This document shows, in pieces, positions 21,654-32,251 of a stretch of 64,000 nucleotides of DNA (its first letter is position 1; the number at the start of each line of letters is the position of its first letter). The stretch spans positions 118,851,900-118,915,899 of the forward strand of contig CM077158.1 of assembly GCA_039583875.1 (NCBI GenBank), given 5' to 3'. This DNA comes from Platanthera guangdongensis (lineage: Eukaryota > Streptophyta > Magnoliopsida > Asparagales > Orchidaceae). Below the pieces are notes generated by a model. That model saw nothing but the letters and a program-made list of their open reading frames with translations, was not told where the DNA came from and made no database searches. A program made the position numbers and the translations under genes.

Positions 21654-23668
21654 TCACTTGTTTTTGACCCAGTTTACCTTGGGCCTCGGTTGATAACTTT
21701 TAAATTCAGAAATAAAAGACAACCCAGGTTGACTCTTATAACCTTCAGGATGATATCTCCTTGGAGGTATTATCCATTCAGTATAAGGGCTAAAGCTTTG
21801 GGATGAAGGACCCCTAGGATTAGATTTTGATTTGCCCTTGAAAGATTTTCCAAAGCTCTGATCTCTGTTCGACGATTGTTGAGCTGCGTTCGACGATCTT
21901 GGGTCAGATCGTCGAGCTCCGTTCGACGGTCGACTGTGGCAGAGTTCAGGAATTAGAGATCGTCGACCTGAGTTCGACGATTTTTCCTGAGATCGTCGAT
22001 CTGTGTTCGGCGATCGTCGAGCTCCGTTCGACGATTTCTGCTGGAACTTGGTTTTCTTAGGCAGATCAGTATTTTTCCTAGCTAGCTCTACAACTCCCTT
22101 CCCTTTATCAGAAATAAACTTAATTGGCGTTGTTAGAACTATAGGTTGGCTGGATGAAGTACCCAAGCCCAGTGTACTATTGAATCTGGAGTTCACTGTG
22201 CTTGTGATGTCCATCAGCTTGATACTTCTCCTATTAAGGGATTCTTCAACCTTCTTGGCCTCTGATAGCTCACCTTTCAGTGAAGCTATCTGCTCCCTAC
22301 AGCACTCCAACTCCTCAAAGAGTTTGAGGTTTTCTGACTTTAAGATACTATGTTCAGATAATTGATTTCTGAGCGAAATATTTCCTTCTCAGATATTAGT
22401 AAGTCTAAACATAATGCATTAAACTCATACTTAAAGTCCTCAGAATTGAAATCAAAAGAACTAATTACCTGGTCCTCTTCAAGTTGAGTCTCTGAGTCTG
22501 ACTCTGACTTTTCTGCATCTGAATTGTGTTGAGAGGCATTGATTGCCATCATGCAGAACTCCTTCTATTCAGCATCATCTTCATTATCACTGGAGCTGGA
22601 TGAAGCTTCTGATTCTTCTTCAGTTTCACTCCAGGATTCAGCAACAAATCCCTTCCTTGTGTGTTTGTTCTTGCTTGAGGAGGGTTTGCCATTGCCATTC
22701 TTCTCGAAGTCTCTATCCTTTCTTCTTTCTTTCTTGTCCCTTCTGTCCTTGTTTTTGTTTTCTGGACAGTCAGGCACAATATGGCCTGGTTTCCTGCAAC
22801 CAAGGCAAACAATTTCTTTATTATTTGACTTATCATACCTTGGCTTATCATGCTCTTTGTATGATCTCTTTGTGAAGTCCTTCCTGGCCATCTTGTAAAA
22901 TCTTTTAGCCAGTAGACTAAGCAGCTCATCATTGCCTGTGACTTTGTCTTCAGGCTGATCTTCAGTTGCTTTGAAAGCTATTGTCTTTTCTTTTCTTGTG
23001 GCTGGTGAGGCAGCCTTCTGCTCTTCTTCTCTGTTCTTAATGAGCAGCTCATAAGGCTTGAGCTTGCCCAAAAGAACTTCTGTTGTAATCTCATTCAGAC
23101 TTCTGACATCCTTGATTGACCAGATCCTTGAGTCCCAAGTGCTTGGGAAGCACATTAGGATTTTGTCATTAAGCTCCGTTAAAAATATCTCCTTATCCAG
23201 AGTCTTCAGTTCATTGACTATCAGACTGAGTCTATTGTACATTTTAGCTACTAACTCAGCTTCTCCTTTCTTGAAATTCTGATATTGGGATATGAGGTGG
23301 GATCTCCTGTCCTTTCTTTCATCAGCTGATCCTGAGACTATTTCAGACAGCTTATCCCAGATTTCCTTTGCTGAATTACATTCAGCCAACTTTTGGAAAA
23401 TGTCATCAGACATAGTCTGGGCTAAGATATTCATAGCCTTTGCATCTGCTACCTTTCACTTCTTGATATCAACATCTGTTCCTGATGGAGGTGGAACAAC
23501 ATTTGTGCTTGTGTTCTCTGGAGATCTTGGACAAACTGTCAAAACAGAATTAAAAATGTCCTCATTAATAGAATTCATGTAGAGTCTAATCCTTGCTTTC
23601 CAAAGTGCAAACTTGGATAGATTGCACACTGGAGGTCTGGTGCTAGCATAATCTTTGTTTTGGGCCAT
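21654..23668 (-). pseudogene. gag: Gag of SIRE element B, broken
   Basis: The start MAQNKDYAST matches the A Gag. The UBN2-like region is followed by a CCHC knuckle (CLGCRKPGHIVPDC), an acidic Ser-rich stretch, a coiled coil (LKSENLKLFEELECCREQ) and a basic C-terminus ending VNWVKNK. Breaks are TGG to TGA at 23456-23458, a TAG at 22565-22567 and a frameshift near 22360. Residues about 95-150 of the last open segment are repeats of SSNxARRS and NGARRS. They are written by the TCGTCGA/TCGACGA motif itself (plus-strand 21860-22035), so the LTR motif has entered coding sequence. The pol frame is +1 relative to the gag stop, as in the A/E element. Confidence 0.88.
21860..22035 (-). repeat. TCGTCGA / TCGACGA array inside the B gag frame
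   Basis: At least eight half sites of the LTR motif (TTCGACGAT, ATCGTCGAGCTCC and the like) lie in a frame that stays open and encodes Ser/Asn/Arg-rich repeats. Confidence 0.8.
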
Positions 23669-23782
23669 GATTTGTGAAGAAATGATTCTAATAACAAAAT
23701 CAAAACAAGCAGATCTAACTAGGGATCTTTGGGTTCAGGTGTTAGCATGTGCAACCACTGAGATGTGGTATATTTAACCAAC

Positions 23783-23798
23783 CTGCCTCTGATACCAA
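23783..23798 (-). other. Primer-binding site of B
   Basis: On the minus strand TTGGTATCAGAGGCAG follows the 5' LTR end. It is the initiator-Met type with a G for C at the twelfth base of the usual motif. Confidence 0.85.
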
Positions 23799-23799
23799 T

Positions 23800-25476
23800 T
23801 GAAAGTGCAAGCTAGATCTGATATACTCTAGAGGGGGGTGAATAGAGTATATGGTGCTTAAAAACTTTTTACAACAGTTGTTGTAATCTGAGTGAACAGG
23901 GAAGCAAATAGTAAATCTAATCATAGAAACTATCTAATCACAGAGCAACCTAGTCACAAAACAATCACAGCAAGAAAAAAATAAAGACAAGCAACCATAA
24001 GACACAAGGAGCTATAGTGGTTCCCCTAAACTTGGGTACATCCACTCTTCTACCACCCTAGGTAGGAATCCACTGCAGGATGAGTTGATCAGGTGTCCTG
24101 GGCACCAATGAGCTTTTGGTAAGGTGCTCAAAAACCAAACCAGATTTTTTGATCAGGTGTCTTGCCACCAATGAGCTTTTGATAAGGTGCTCAAAAACCA
24201 AACACAAGCTTTTGAAGGGAGTTTGAAAAACCCTTTACAGAGCTGGGGATGAGAGAGTGATGGAAGTCTTCTCTTTCTCAAAGAAGCTAAGAAAACTATG
24301 TGGATTCAGTGATGTTGTCAAAGCTCCCCCTGAGATTTGTAGTTGTTCAGGAAATGAAGCTTTGCAGTAGGGTGATAGGCATTCAGAAATTGATCTCCAG
24401 CAAATGATGATTTCAGCAACAGCTAAAATGTGAGGTGTCTGGAGTCTTGACTGTTGATGGTCTTGAACACTTGAATCAAAAGAGATCTGAAGATTTCAGA
24501 TGGTTGATCTCTTTTAGTGATGGTGTTCTTGTATGAATTCTTTTAGACAGAGAATGTTTACAACTCTTTTTCTTCCTCTTGTTGGTTGTGGTTGTGAGAG
24601 TTATGGCAGAAGAAGATATGCAGAGAATGAATATTGCAGAATGTGTGTCTCTCTCTTGTTCTTCTTCCTTGTGCACTCTCTTCTTGTCAGGAATTCAAAA
24701 ATCTTATATTTTATTCCTTTGTTCTAAATAGAAATGATCCTCTATCCAGAATAGCCATTAGCCTGTCATTAATTACATCCTTAATTGCTTTTGTCTTCTG
24801 GGGGAAAGTCCAATGAAACATTCCTTGATAATCCCTTGAAACTTGCTCCAGAATAAATGAAAACGGCTACAAGATCTTCTGAATTAATTGCTTACAATAA
24901 CTCCTTAACTGTCTGAATTTTGAATCTTGAAAATCATTTAACTCTTCAGAAAAACGTCGAACTGAGCTCCACTATCGTCGAACTGAGCTCAACAATTTGG
25001 ACTTATACAACAACAGAGATCGTCGATCTGAGCTCAACTATCGTCGAACTGAGCTGAACGATTTGGACTTAGACAGCAACAGAGATCGTCGATCTGAGCT
25101 TAACTATCGTCAAACTGAGCTCAGAGATAGAGAATCAATACTGGAGTCAAGATCGTCGAACTGAGCTCGAAGATCATCGAATGGAGTTCGACGATTTGTT
25201 GAAGTTGAGCTCAGCGATCGTCGAATGGAGTTCGACAATCCGTCGAAGTGTAGCTAAATGATCGTCTATTGGAGTTCGACGATTCGTCGTACTGAGCTCG
25301 ACGAAATGACCTAGTCTCCAAACTGAAAAACCTTGCTCTTGAGGGCAGCTTCCAAACCTAACTACTAACCCTTAGACTCAATTCTAATTCACCTTTAGAT
25401 CTATACAATGAGGTCAAAACAGGTTTCCTAAAGACATAGTGATCCTGACCCAAATTAGTAATAGGGTGTTCCAACA
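23800..25476 (-). repeat. 5' LTR of element B
   Basis: 1677 bp, paired with 13205-14883. The C-tract hairpin has plus-strand arms ATATACTCTA (23821-23830) and TAGAGTATAT (23843-23852), perfectly paired. The TCGTCGA array lies at 24955-25310. Confidence 0.95.
24955..25310 (-). repeat. TCGTCGA / TCGACGA array in B 5' LTR
   Basis: The counterpart of 14360-14715. Individual sites have diverged in place (for example ATCATCGAA, TCGTCAAAC), mostly at CpG. Confidence 0.9.
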
Positions 25477-25481
25477 GTCTG
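25477..25481. repeat. Target-site duplication of B, right copy (GTCTG)
   Basis: Exact match to 13200-13204. Confidence 0.95.
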
Positions 25482-25484
25482 CTC

Positions 25485-25925
25485 GACGACTGCCGATTAA
25501 CGATCGTCGAAACCATTTTCCCGCTCGACGATTTTTCAGCTCGACGATCGTTGACCAACCCGACACGCCTAGTGACACGCCCGTGTCCTGGGGCATGTAC
25601 TTGTCCACCTGGCCCGACAAACTGCCGCCGGCTACTTTCGATACAAATGACGCCCAGTTCAACCTCCCCATCACGCCCGTGTCCTTACTGGTCACACCCG
25701 TGACCAGGGGCGTGATTTCCACGTGAACCTCCCGAAGTCAGCAACGCCGTCAAATCGCCGAATTCTGATGATAAATAAAGCCGACACGCCCAATGTCACG
25801 CCCGTGACTAGGGGCGTGAACGTCGCGATTTCAGCCGCCAAGTCAAATCTCCATTCAATTTACGGCCGCCATTTAAATAGAGTCAACACGCCCACTGACA
25901 CGCCCGTGTCAGAGGGCGTGTCCGA
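25485..25925 (+). repeat. TCGACGA and CACGCCCGTG array in M LTR, right part
   Basis: Begins with TCGACGA/TCGTCGA sites, then CACGCCC...GGGCGTG pairs. A good pair is TCACGCCC (25796-25803) and GGGCGTGA (25812-25819) with an 8-base loop. It ends about 15 bases before the TATA box. Confidence 0.85.
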
Positions 25926-25938
25926 TGAAATGTTTTGT

Positions 25939-25947
25939 CTATAAATT
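25939..25947 (+). promoter_or_regulatory. TATA box of M LTR
   Basis: CTATAAATTG, at the same place as TATAAAT in the D LTR. Confidence 0.6.
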
Positions 25948-26839
25948 GCAGCATTTTGTTTCAGTTGCTGTTCAACTTTTTGAACCACTTTGCTTAGGTT
26001 AGGGCTGTTCTTGGGGGCTGTTTATGCATTGTAAGGGAACTTTCTCCCCCCCCCCCCTCTTTTATGTATTTTTTTTTGCTTTATTGTAACCACTTTTTAC
26101 TTAATAGAAATTTTTATTTTCTCCACTATGTTGTATGAAAATCCGCCAAAGCGCCCTACCTTAAGTAATTTTTCGTTCCCTTTTTGGGCTTTTTATTAAC
26201 TTTTGTACCTAATATAACTTAGAAATTTATCAATTTTCTGGCCGTTGTAATCGCAATATTATTTTCATGCACTGAACTTGTTTAGGTTTAGTTTATTCTT
26301 TTTACTTTGTTTTCATTCCTATGAGTTTATAAAAATGTTTTAAAAGGTGATTTTCAAATTCTTTAACTTAGGCTCTTTAGGGTTGTAAAACATTTCGTTC
26401 TCTTTTAGTTTTATTACCACTTTTTATGCATTTCTATAAAGTTATAAGAATGAAAACATAATCGTTTTAATTTTCCGAGCATTCTCATTTTCACTTTTAT
26501 TTTCAAAATATTTTACTCGTTTAAATTTTATTTCTTCTTTTTACGCATTTCTACCGCATTCCATCGGTAGAAATGTATTCATTTCAATTTTTCGAGCACT
26601 TGCACTTTTTGTTTATTTGCAAAGTTTTTTTGTTCCTTTAAATTTTATTTTCACTTTTTATTCATTTCTAACGCATTCCATCGGTAAAAATGTGGTTGTT
26701 TTAATTTTTCGGTCACTTATCTTTTCCTATTTTTTGTACGTGTGCGTGCGTGTATTAGTTAGTTTAAACTGTTTTCTTTCAATTCTGTAGAGTGCATGGG
26801 TGTGTTGCATTTATTTTCGCCTACTTGTTAAGAGTAAAA

Positions 26840-27235
26840 TTGCGTGCTTTTATTACTCGCCTACTCGTTTGAGTAGGACTTGTACGTGTGCGTTTTCATT
26901 TCTGTCGTGTGTGTGCGTATTTCAATTCCAGTAGAGTGTGTTTACTTTCTTTAGAGTGGGTGTATTTTAATTTTATGTCGAGTGCATGAGGGTTAGCTTT
27001 TATTTTCCGCCTACTCGCTAGAAGTTAAATGGCTGGATTTTATTTACCACCTACTCACTTAATTTAAATGGATGGTCTTTATTGTAATAATTGGAATGGA
27101 CTTGTAAATGCATTTATTTTCTCTACTCATTTGAGTAGGACTTGCTTTCTTTTTCCCGCCCACTCATTTGAGCCGGGACTTGCACTTTTATAAATTTCAT
27201 TTCAGTCCTACTCGGTTGAGTAGGACTTGCAATTT
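26840..27235 (+). repeat. CCTACTC / GAGTAGG array in M LTR
   Basis: Repeated CCTACTCGTTTGAGTAGG-like hairpins and half sites. One has perfect arms AGTCCTACTC (27204-27213) and GAGTAGGACT (27218-27227). Confidence 0.8.
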
Positions 27236-27490
27236 ACTACTTTCCATTTACTGCTTTCATTTTCCTGCTTTATTTTACTGCTTTAATTTTCTGCTTTTTC
27301 ACCAATGTCATCCCCATTCCGATGAGTGGCTAACCGTTCTTAGCCCTCAGTATCTAAGGGCATTGGGACAAATAAAATAAATTAAAATAATTAAAGGTCT
27401 CATTTTTCTAATTCATTAAAAACACTTAAGGTTTTCCCGGGGTTTACGACGCGTAGGACCATATAATCGATGTGTGCGCCTATTTCCGTA

Positions 27491-27528
27491 CTCCATACGC
27501 TAGCTAGCCGAGAGGCCATGCGTATGGA
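27491..27528 (+). other. Conserved Athila LTR hairpin (M copy)
   Basis: Arms TCCATACGC and GCGTATGGA around a 19-base loop (27501-27519) that is identical in D. In D the stem reads ATATGC/GCATAT, so one base pair has changed on both sides. Confidence 0.55.
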
Positions 27529-28062
27529 CCGATGACCCCTTGGTAAATGGAGTTTCGCACTAACCATCAAGAGAGGAGGCGCGCCAACTCTATCGGATTG
27601 CGTTCCCCACCCAATAACGAGGTTCTTAGCATAATGCGGGCATTAAGAGGAATCCTTCGTCGGACGAGAGCCCGGTCGAACAGTCTTAATGTTCAGGTGA
27701 GCGATAGTCCTAGAGATAGGTGAGCTCATTTTAGTGGAACCTCCACGGCCAAGTCTCCACCCTAATTATTTAGAAACTTAAGATCTCTTTTCATTAAAAG
27801 TCTATTTTATTTCGAATTTAATTCGGTGCCATCGAGCTAAGCTCTTCATCGGCTCCACCCTTTATTATGCTTTTATTTTCTGCCTTTTGTTTATATATAT
27901 TACCCGATAAGTAATTATTGGTAAAATAATAGTCCCCTCCAGGGAAGTGTAGAAATAATCGAACTGACCCCGAGAATAATACGACCTCGATATTCCACCC
28001 GGAATATCCTGTACTACTCACGATAGGTGCACTTGCCTCCTTTCGTTAAAACTCGATCACAC

Positions 28063-28484
28063 ATTTTTATATCCAAATAAATAAATACGCGTGCCCCATT
28101 TTCTAAATAAAAACCAAATCCGCTTTTCTACTTAAATAAAATCGCCTGGGGCGCCGCACATCCTCACCTATTTTTGGAGTTTTAACCGCATTAAGTTTTC
28201 GGACTTGATGCAAAAAATATCAATCAAATAGTTTGTATGGCCTTAAGGCCAAACAATTTATGTATTTATGAGCCATTCCTATGTTTGGTTTGTAGACATT
28301 CCTGGTGTTTGTTTCTTAAGTAATTAAAATTCTTCTGGTAGAATATAGCTCTGAGTTTGAATGCATGAATGTTTTGGTTTCAATACGTAACTCCACTTAC
28401 TGTCCATGGAATATAGCATGGGGCCCCAGTCAGACCTTCTATTATATTATTTAGGACCGACGGGGGGGGGGGGGGGGTGTTATA
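28063..28484 (+). repeat. 5' LTR remnant of F
   Basis: It ends with a run of 16 G, then TGTTATA, like the GGGGTGTTACA end of G. The block GGCCTTAAGGCC near 28243 is shared with the G LTR. The left limit against M is unclear between 28062 and about 28240. The bases 28063-28240 are AT-rich and I cannot assign them with certainty. Confidence 0.6.
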
Positions 28485-28485
28485 A

Positions 28486-28497
28486 TTTGTTATCAGC
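28486..28497 (+). other. Degenerate primer-binding site of F
   Basis: TTTGTTATCAGC stands where G has TTTGGTATCAGA after the LTR end. Confidence 0.55.
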
Positions 28498-28905
28498 TTT
28501 TGGTGTCAGTCTTTTTTATTCGAATTTGTGGTCAAATTCTTTTAAGGGGGTGATGAGCATGTGTATGTGCGTTACTGTAACAACATGAAAGAACCCTTTA
28601 ATGTACACTGTGGAAGGAAAATACATATGTTTGTGGAACTTTTTTGTTCCTGTGATTGCTATTTTACAATATGATTAATCGCTTGATTATGTGTTTCATG
28701 AATATAGGTTACTAGAAGCCGTGCATGACAGTCTCAGAACCAGCGCTTTGTAGAATGTAGTGTTCCAGCTAAGGTGCCTACAATTCCTTCTACTAAAATA
28801 ATAAGATTTGTTATTAAAGTCATGCTCATGCTTATAAATATGCAACTAGGAGGGAATGAAAAACCTCCTTCCCTTGTGGTTGCCCTGGTGTAGGTTAGCG
28901 TAGTT
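28498..28905 (+). other. Leader of F (no gene seen)
   Basis: Decayed leader between primer-binding site and gag. No ORF or repeat that I can support. Confidence 0.5.
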
Positions 28906-29775
28906 GAGCCCATGGTTTTGTGTCAAGATCCCGATGAGCCTTTGGTAGAGAGACGAGTGATGGATAAACAACTGAAGAATTTTTTGAGCTTCCATCCTCC
29001 AATATTTGAGGGATTTGGAACCCCCACTCAGGACAAATATTAGTTCTCAAGAATTAAGAGAACCTTGATGACAACGGAGTCTAAGGAGAGGAAAAAGGTG
29101 ACTATAGCTACCTATCTTTCGGAAGTAGAGGCAATAATCTGGTGGGATGAGTTAGAACTACATCAGTATGCTTGGAGGAAACTAACTAAGATGTTGATAG
29201 AGAAGTTTTCAAGTCTTTTTTGGCAAGGTATCTCCCATATACGCAAAGGATTGCGATGGCAAATTTGTTCCAGAGGTTGATTCATGGTGAGAATCTGTTC
29301 CAGAGGTCTTATTGATGACTACTTGCATGAGTTCACTAGATTGGAGCAATATGTGAGCTCAACATTTGCTGACGAGGAACATATGACAAATAGGATCTAT
29401 AAAGGCCTGCATGATGAGCTGAGTTTACTTCTCTCTGGTTCGATAATATAGGGATTTTTGATGTTGGTGAATACTGCCCGATCCCTAAAGCAGGATCTGA
29501 AAAGAGTCCAAAGTAAGATGGATTTGAGTGCGAAGAGGCCAGAGATCAACGTACCAAGCTCTTAAAATTTTGGGTATGGACGGTGGAATAAGAAGTCCAA
29601 ATCTTCTGGACCGGCTCCTTCTGTTGTGTTTGGAGAAACGTTTGGGCGAGGCCTAATTATTTTTTGTACTTGTGGCAAGCCGGGACACATAACCCGATAG
29701 TGTCGTAGTGGTCTTCTAAAGATGAAGAAAATGTCAGGAGCATCTTATGCTATGAAATGGAAGTCAGTGGAATAA
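28906..29775 (+). pseudogene. gag: Gag of F, decayed
   Basis: Broken frames match the G Gag in order: FLSFHPPIFEGFGTP, then a Trp-Trp pair (IIWWDELELH), then a helical stretch, then CTCGKPGHITR for the zinc knuckle (CNYCGKPAHYARE-like in G), whose last Cys codon is preceded by a stop. At least four stops or shifts are present. Confidence 0.75.
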
Positions 29776-30480
29776 AGTGCTTCCCATTATGATCCATTTC
29801 AGCCCAGAGTGTACAATCTTAGCCAGCAGAAGGCCATTAAACAAAGTGATGTATTGACTAGTATGGTTCGTATACAAGTTTTATATCTTTATATACTTGT
29901 TACCTGGTGCTTTACTTAAATTATTTGAATTAGGGTTTGCCATGATTCTTGACTATCCAGCAAGAACATTGTTCGATACAAGCGCTTCTCATTCCTCTCT
30001 ATCCAAGGACTTCATGCTGCATATCAGAGTGCCTTCTTTTATACCGACAGATAAATTGGATGTATTGCTTCCTAATGGATGTTTAATGCATGCAGTTAGG
30101 AATTGTAGTGTTCATGTGTGGATAGAAAGTCTTAAATTTGGTTTGGAAGCATCTGTACTCTTGATATCTGAGTTCTATGTGATCTTTGGCATGGAATGGC
30201 TCTCAAAGCAGCGCAATGTTTGCAACTCGAAGGAAGTCATAATGTGGCAAAACACCGAATGTGAGACTAAATTTGCTGGTTTGCGAGGATCGAGCAAGAT
30301 ACTAATGTCTGCTCTCCAAATGGTCAAGGGGTTCGAAAGGGCACGAAGTTATTCTTCATGTTATTGGAGGCTGTAGAGCTGAATCCAAGTATAAGTAACA
30401 TTACTATTGTGCCGAAGTTTGCAGATGTGTTTCCTAAAGATCTCCCTGGAATTCCACCTTAGTGAGAGAACGATTTCACT
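29776..30480 (+). pseudogene. Protease region of F, catalytic motif changed
   Basis: An open stretch of 159 codons (29897-30376) equals the protease region of G. The active-site motif reads FDTSASHSSLS, where G has FDTGASHSFLS, so the Gly of DTG is lost. FGMEWLSK near its end matches the following linker. It is inactive by both the motif change and downstream stops. Confidence 0.75.
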
Positions 30481-31920
30481 GTTGAGTTGGTGCTAGGTGC
30501 GAAACCTGTGTCATTCTCATCATAACGTGAAGAGCCTGAGGAGATGGAAGAACTGAAGGTTCCGTTATAAGAGTTGTTAGGGCAAGGCTAAATATGTCTA
30601 AGTATGTCACCTTAAAGTGCACCGACCCTTTTTGTGAAGAAGAATGGTGGAAGCTTGTGTCTATGTATTGACTACCGAGAACTGAACAAGATAATAGATA
30701 AGAACAAGTATCTGATTCTAAGAATTGATGATTTATTTGATCAACTGGTTGGACCAACTGTCTTTTTGAAGTTGGATTTGAAGTCTGGCAATTATTAGTT
30801 GTGGATCAGGGAAAGTTATATTCCCAAGACAACTTTTGGTATATGCTATGGACACTATGAATTCATAGTGATGCCATTTGGGCTAACAAATGTGCTATCG
30901 GTAATCATAGATCTGATGCACATGACCTTTTGAGAGTACTTGGAAAGATTTTTGATTGTCTTTATTGATGATATATTGGTATACTCTCAATCAGAAGAGG
31001 ATCATGCAAATCATTTGGGATTGTTTTTGCATACCCTTAGGAGGAATCAACTTTATGCCAAGTTATCTAAGTGTGATTTTTGGCTAGCCTCTGTGGCTTT
31101 TATTGCTCATGTGGTTAGTGGAGAGGGTATATATATGGATTTGATAAAGATAGTTGTAATATGGGAGTGGTCTGTGATGACTACTGTGGAGGAAGTTAGG
31201 GGCGTTCTTAGACATGTTGGATTGTATAGGCACTTCGTAGAGACTTTTTGAAGATAGCTCTACCTCTCACTATGTTGATTAGGAAAGATCAGAAGTTTGT
31301 TTGGAAACCGGAGTGTGCACGATCTTTTGAGGAGTTATAAAGTCGTCTGACCACGATGCCTAATTTGTGCTAGATATGAGGTGCAAACATTTGTGAAATC
31401 TATAGTGATGCCTCAGGGAGCGGCTTATACTGAATTCTTCTGCAGGTTGGGAAGGTTATTACTTATGGTTCTCGCTAGCTGAAGGTGCATAAGAGAAAAA
31501 ATCTAGTCCATGACTTAGAGTTGGCGGCTATGATATTTTTCATGAAGTTGTGGCGACAATACTTTTATGGCATGAATATTGGCATCTTTACGGATCACAA
31601 GAGCCTAAAGTATTTGTTGAACTAGAAGGATTTGAATATGTGACAAAGGAGGTGGATGGAGTTCCGTAGGGACGACACCTTCGAGATATATTACACTCCC
31701 GGGATCGAAGGGAAATATTGTCGTATATATGTTGATTTGAAAGGCTCTGATACTGGGTACCTGGATACAGATGCATGATAAACATCTTATTCAGGACATA
31801 GAGGCCTTGGAGATCTTCTATGATGATGGGAGATCTAGTGTTAATGCATGTTTAAATTTGACGGAGGTGCAATATGACCTCGCACAAAGAATTCGGTAGG
31901 CATTTGAGCATGATGACAGT
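30481..31920 (+). pseudogene. RT and RNase H of F, decayed
   Basis: Matches G piece by piece: [35 protein letters not shown], then the RT active site [15 protein letters not shown] at about 30960-31005, [16 protein letters not shown] and the RNase H region. Stops interrupt after SGNY, after HMTF and after the VETF segment, and further shifts follow in RNase H. Confidence 0.8.
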
Positions 31921-32251
31921 ATGAAATGCAACATGGAAGAGAATGTGGATGGGTCAAATGCCCAATTTTCCACTTAAGATAGTGTTTTATGAAAGGACAG
32001 TCAGTTGTGCATCACAGAAGTGGGCAAATTACGGGAAGAATTGATGTACGAAGCACATTTTAAGAAGTACTCAATCCACCATGGGAGCACAAAGATGTTC
32101 AAAGACATGAAAATTTTGTTTTGGTGGCCAATAATGAAGGACATAGATCTTTATATGCGAAATGTAAAACTTGCACCCAAGTGAAGTCTGAATGTCAAAA
32201 GCCTAGTGGTTTCCTGAAGTAGTTGCTGATACTAGAGTGGAAGTTTGAGTA
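31921..32251 (+). pseudogene. Integrase of F, first part
   Basis: The HHCC zinc region is recognisable (EAHFKKYSIHHGSTKMF, then CKTCTQVKSECQKPSG). The frame breaks off after EWKFE, exactly where the G LTR starts. It resumes after G with DIPMDFV, so G is inserted inside this codon run. Confidence 0.8.
32247..32251. repeat. Target-site duplication of G, left copy (GAGTA)
   Basis: GAGTA on the left against GAGGA at 41515-41519 on the right. One base differs, consistent with age. Confidence 0.75.

Larger units (their letters stand above)
13205..25476 (-). mobile_element. Full-length SIRE-type copia element B
   Basis: A complete 12.3-kb element on the minus strand: 5' LTR, primer-binding site, gag, pol, a long post-pol ORF, polypurine tract and 3' LTR. 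It is bounded by TG...CA and a perfect 5-bp target duplication. Both LTRs are about 1.68 kb and closely similar. Coding parts carry several stops and at least two frameshifts, so it cannot move by itself. It is inserted in the LTR of M. Confidence 0.95.
25482..28062 (+). repeat. LTR of element M, right part
   Basis: Continues the LTR broken at 13204. It aligns with the D LTR (about 55650-58260) in the same order: CACGCCC array, TATA box, T-rich leader, CTACTC/GAGTAGG array, and the conserved hairpin block at 27440-27740. The two M parts add up to about 3.0 kb, like the D LTR (2992 bp). The right end is uncertain and could be as far as about 28110. Confidence 0.8.

Noticed and set aside
26040..28060. 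Host gene or promoter in the T-rich region
   Set aside because: It aligns in order with the D LTR (56180-58260), so it is LTR sequence of M.
28130..28160. GGCGCCGC near 28150 as an Athila primer-binding site, making M a 5' LTR
   Set aside because: It matches only about seven bases of the site, and a polypurine tract at 12735-12750 marks the M LTR as a 3' LTR.
28462..28477. Poly-G run as telomere-like or G-quadruplex element
   Set aside because: It is a homopolymer at the end of an LTR matching the G-rich end in G. No telomere repeat is present.
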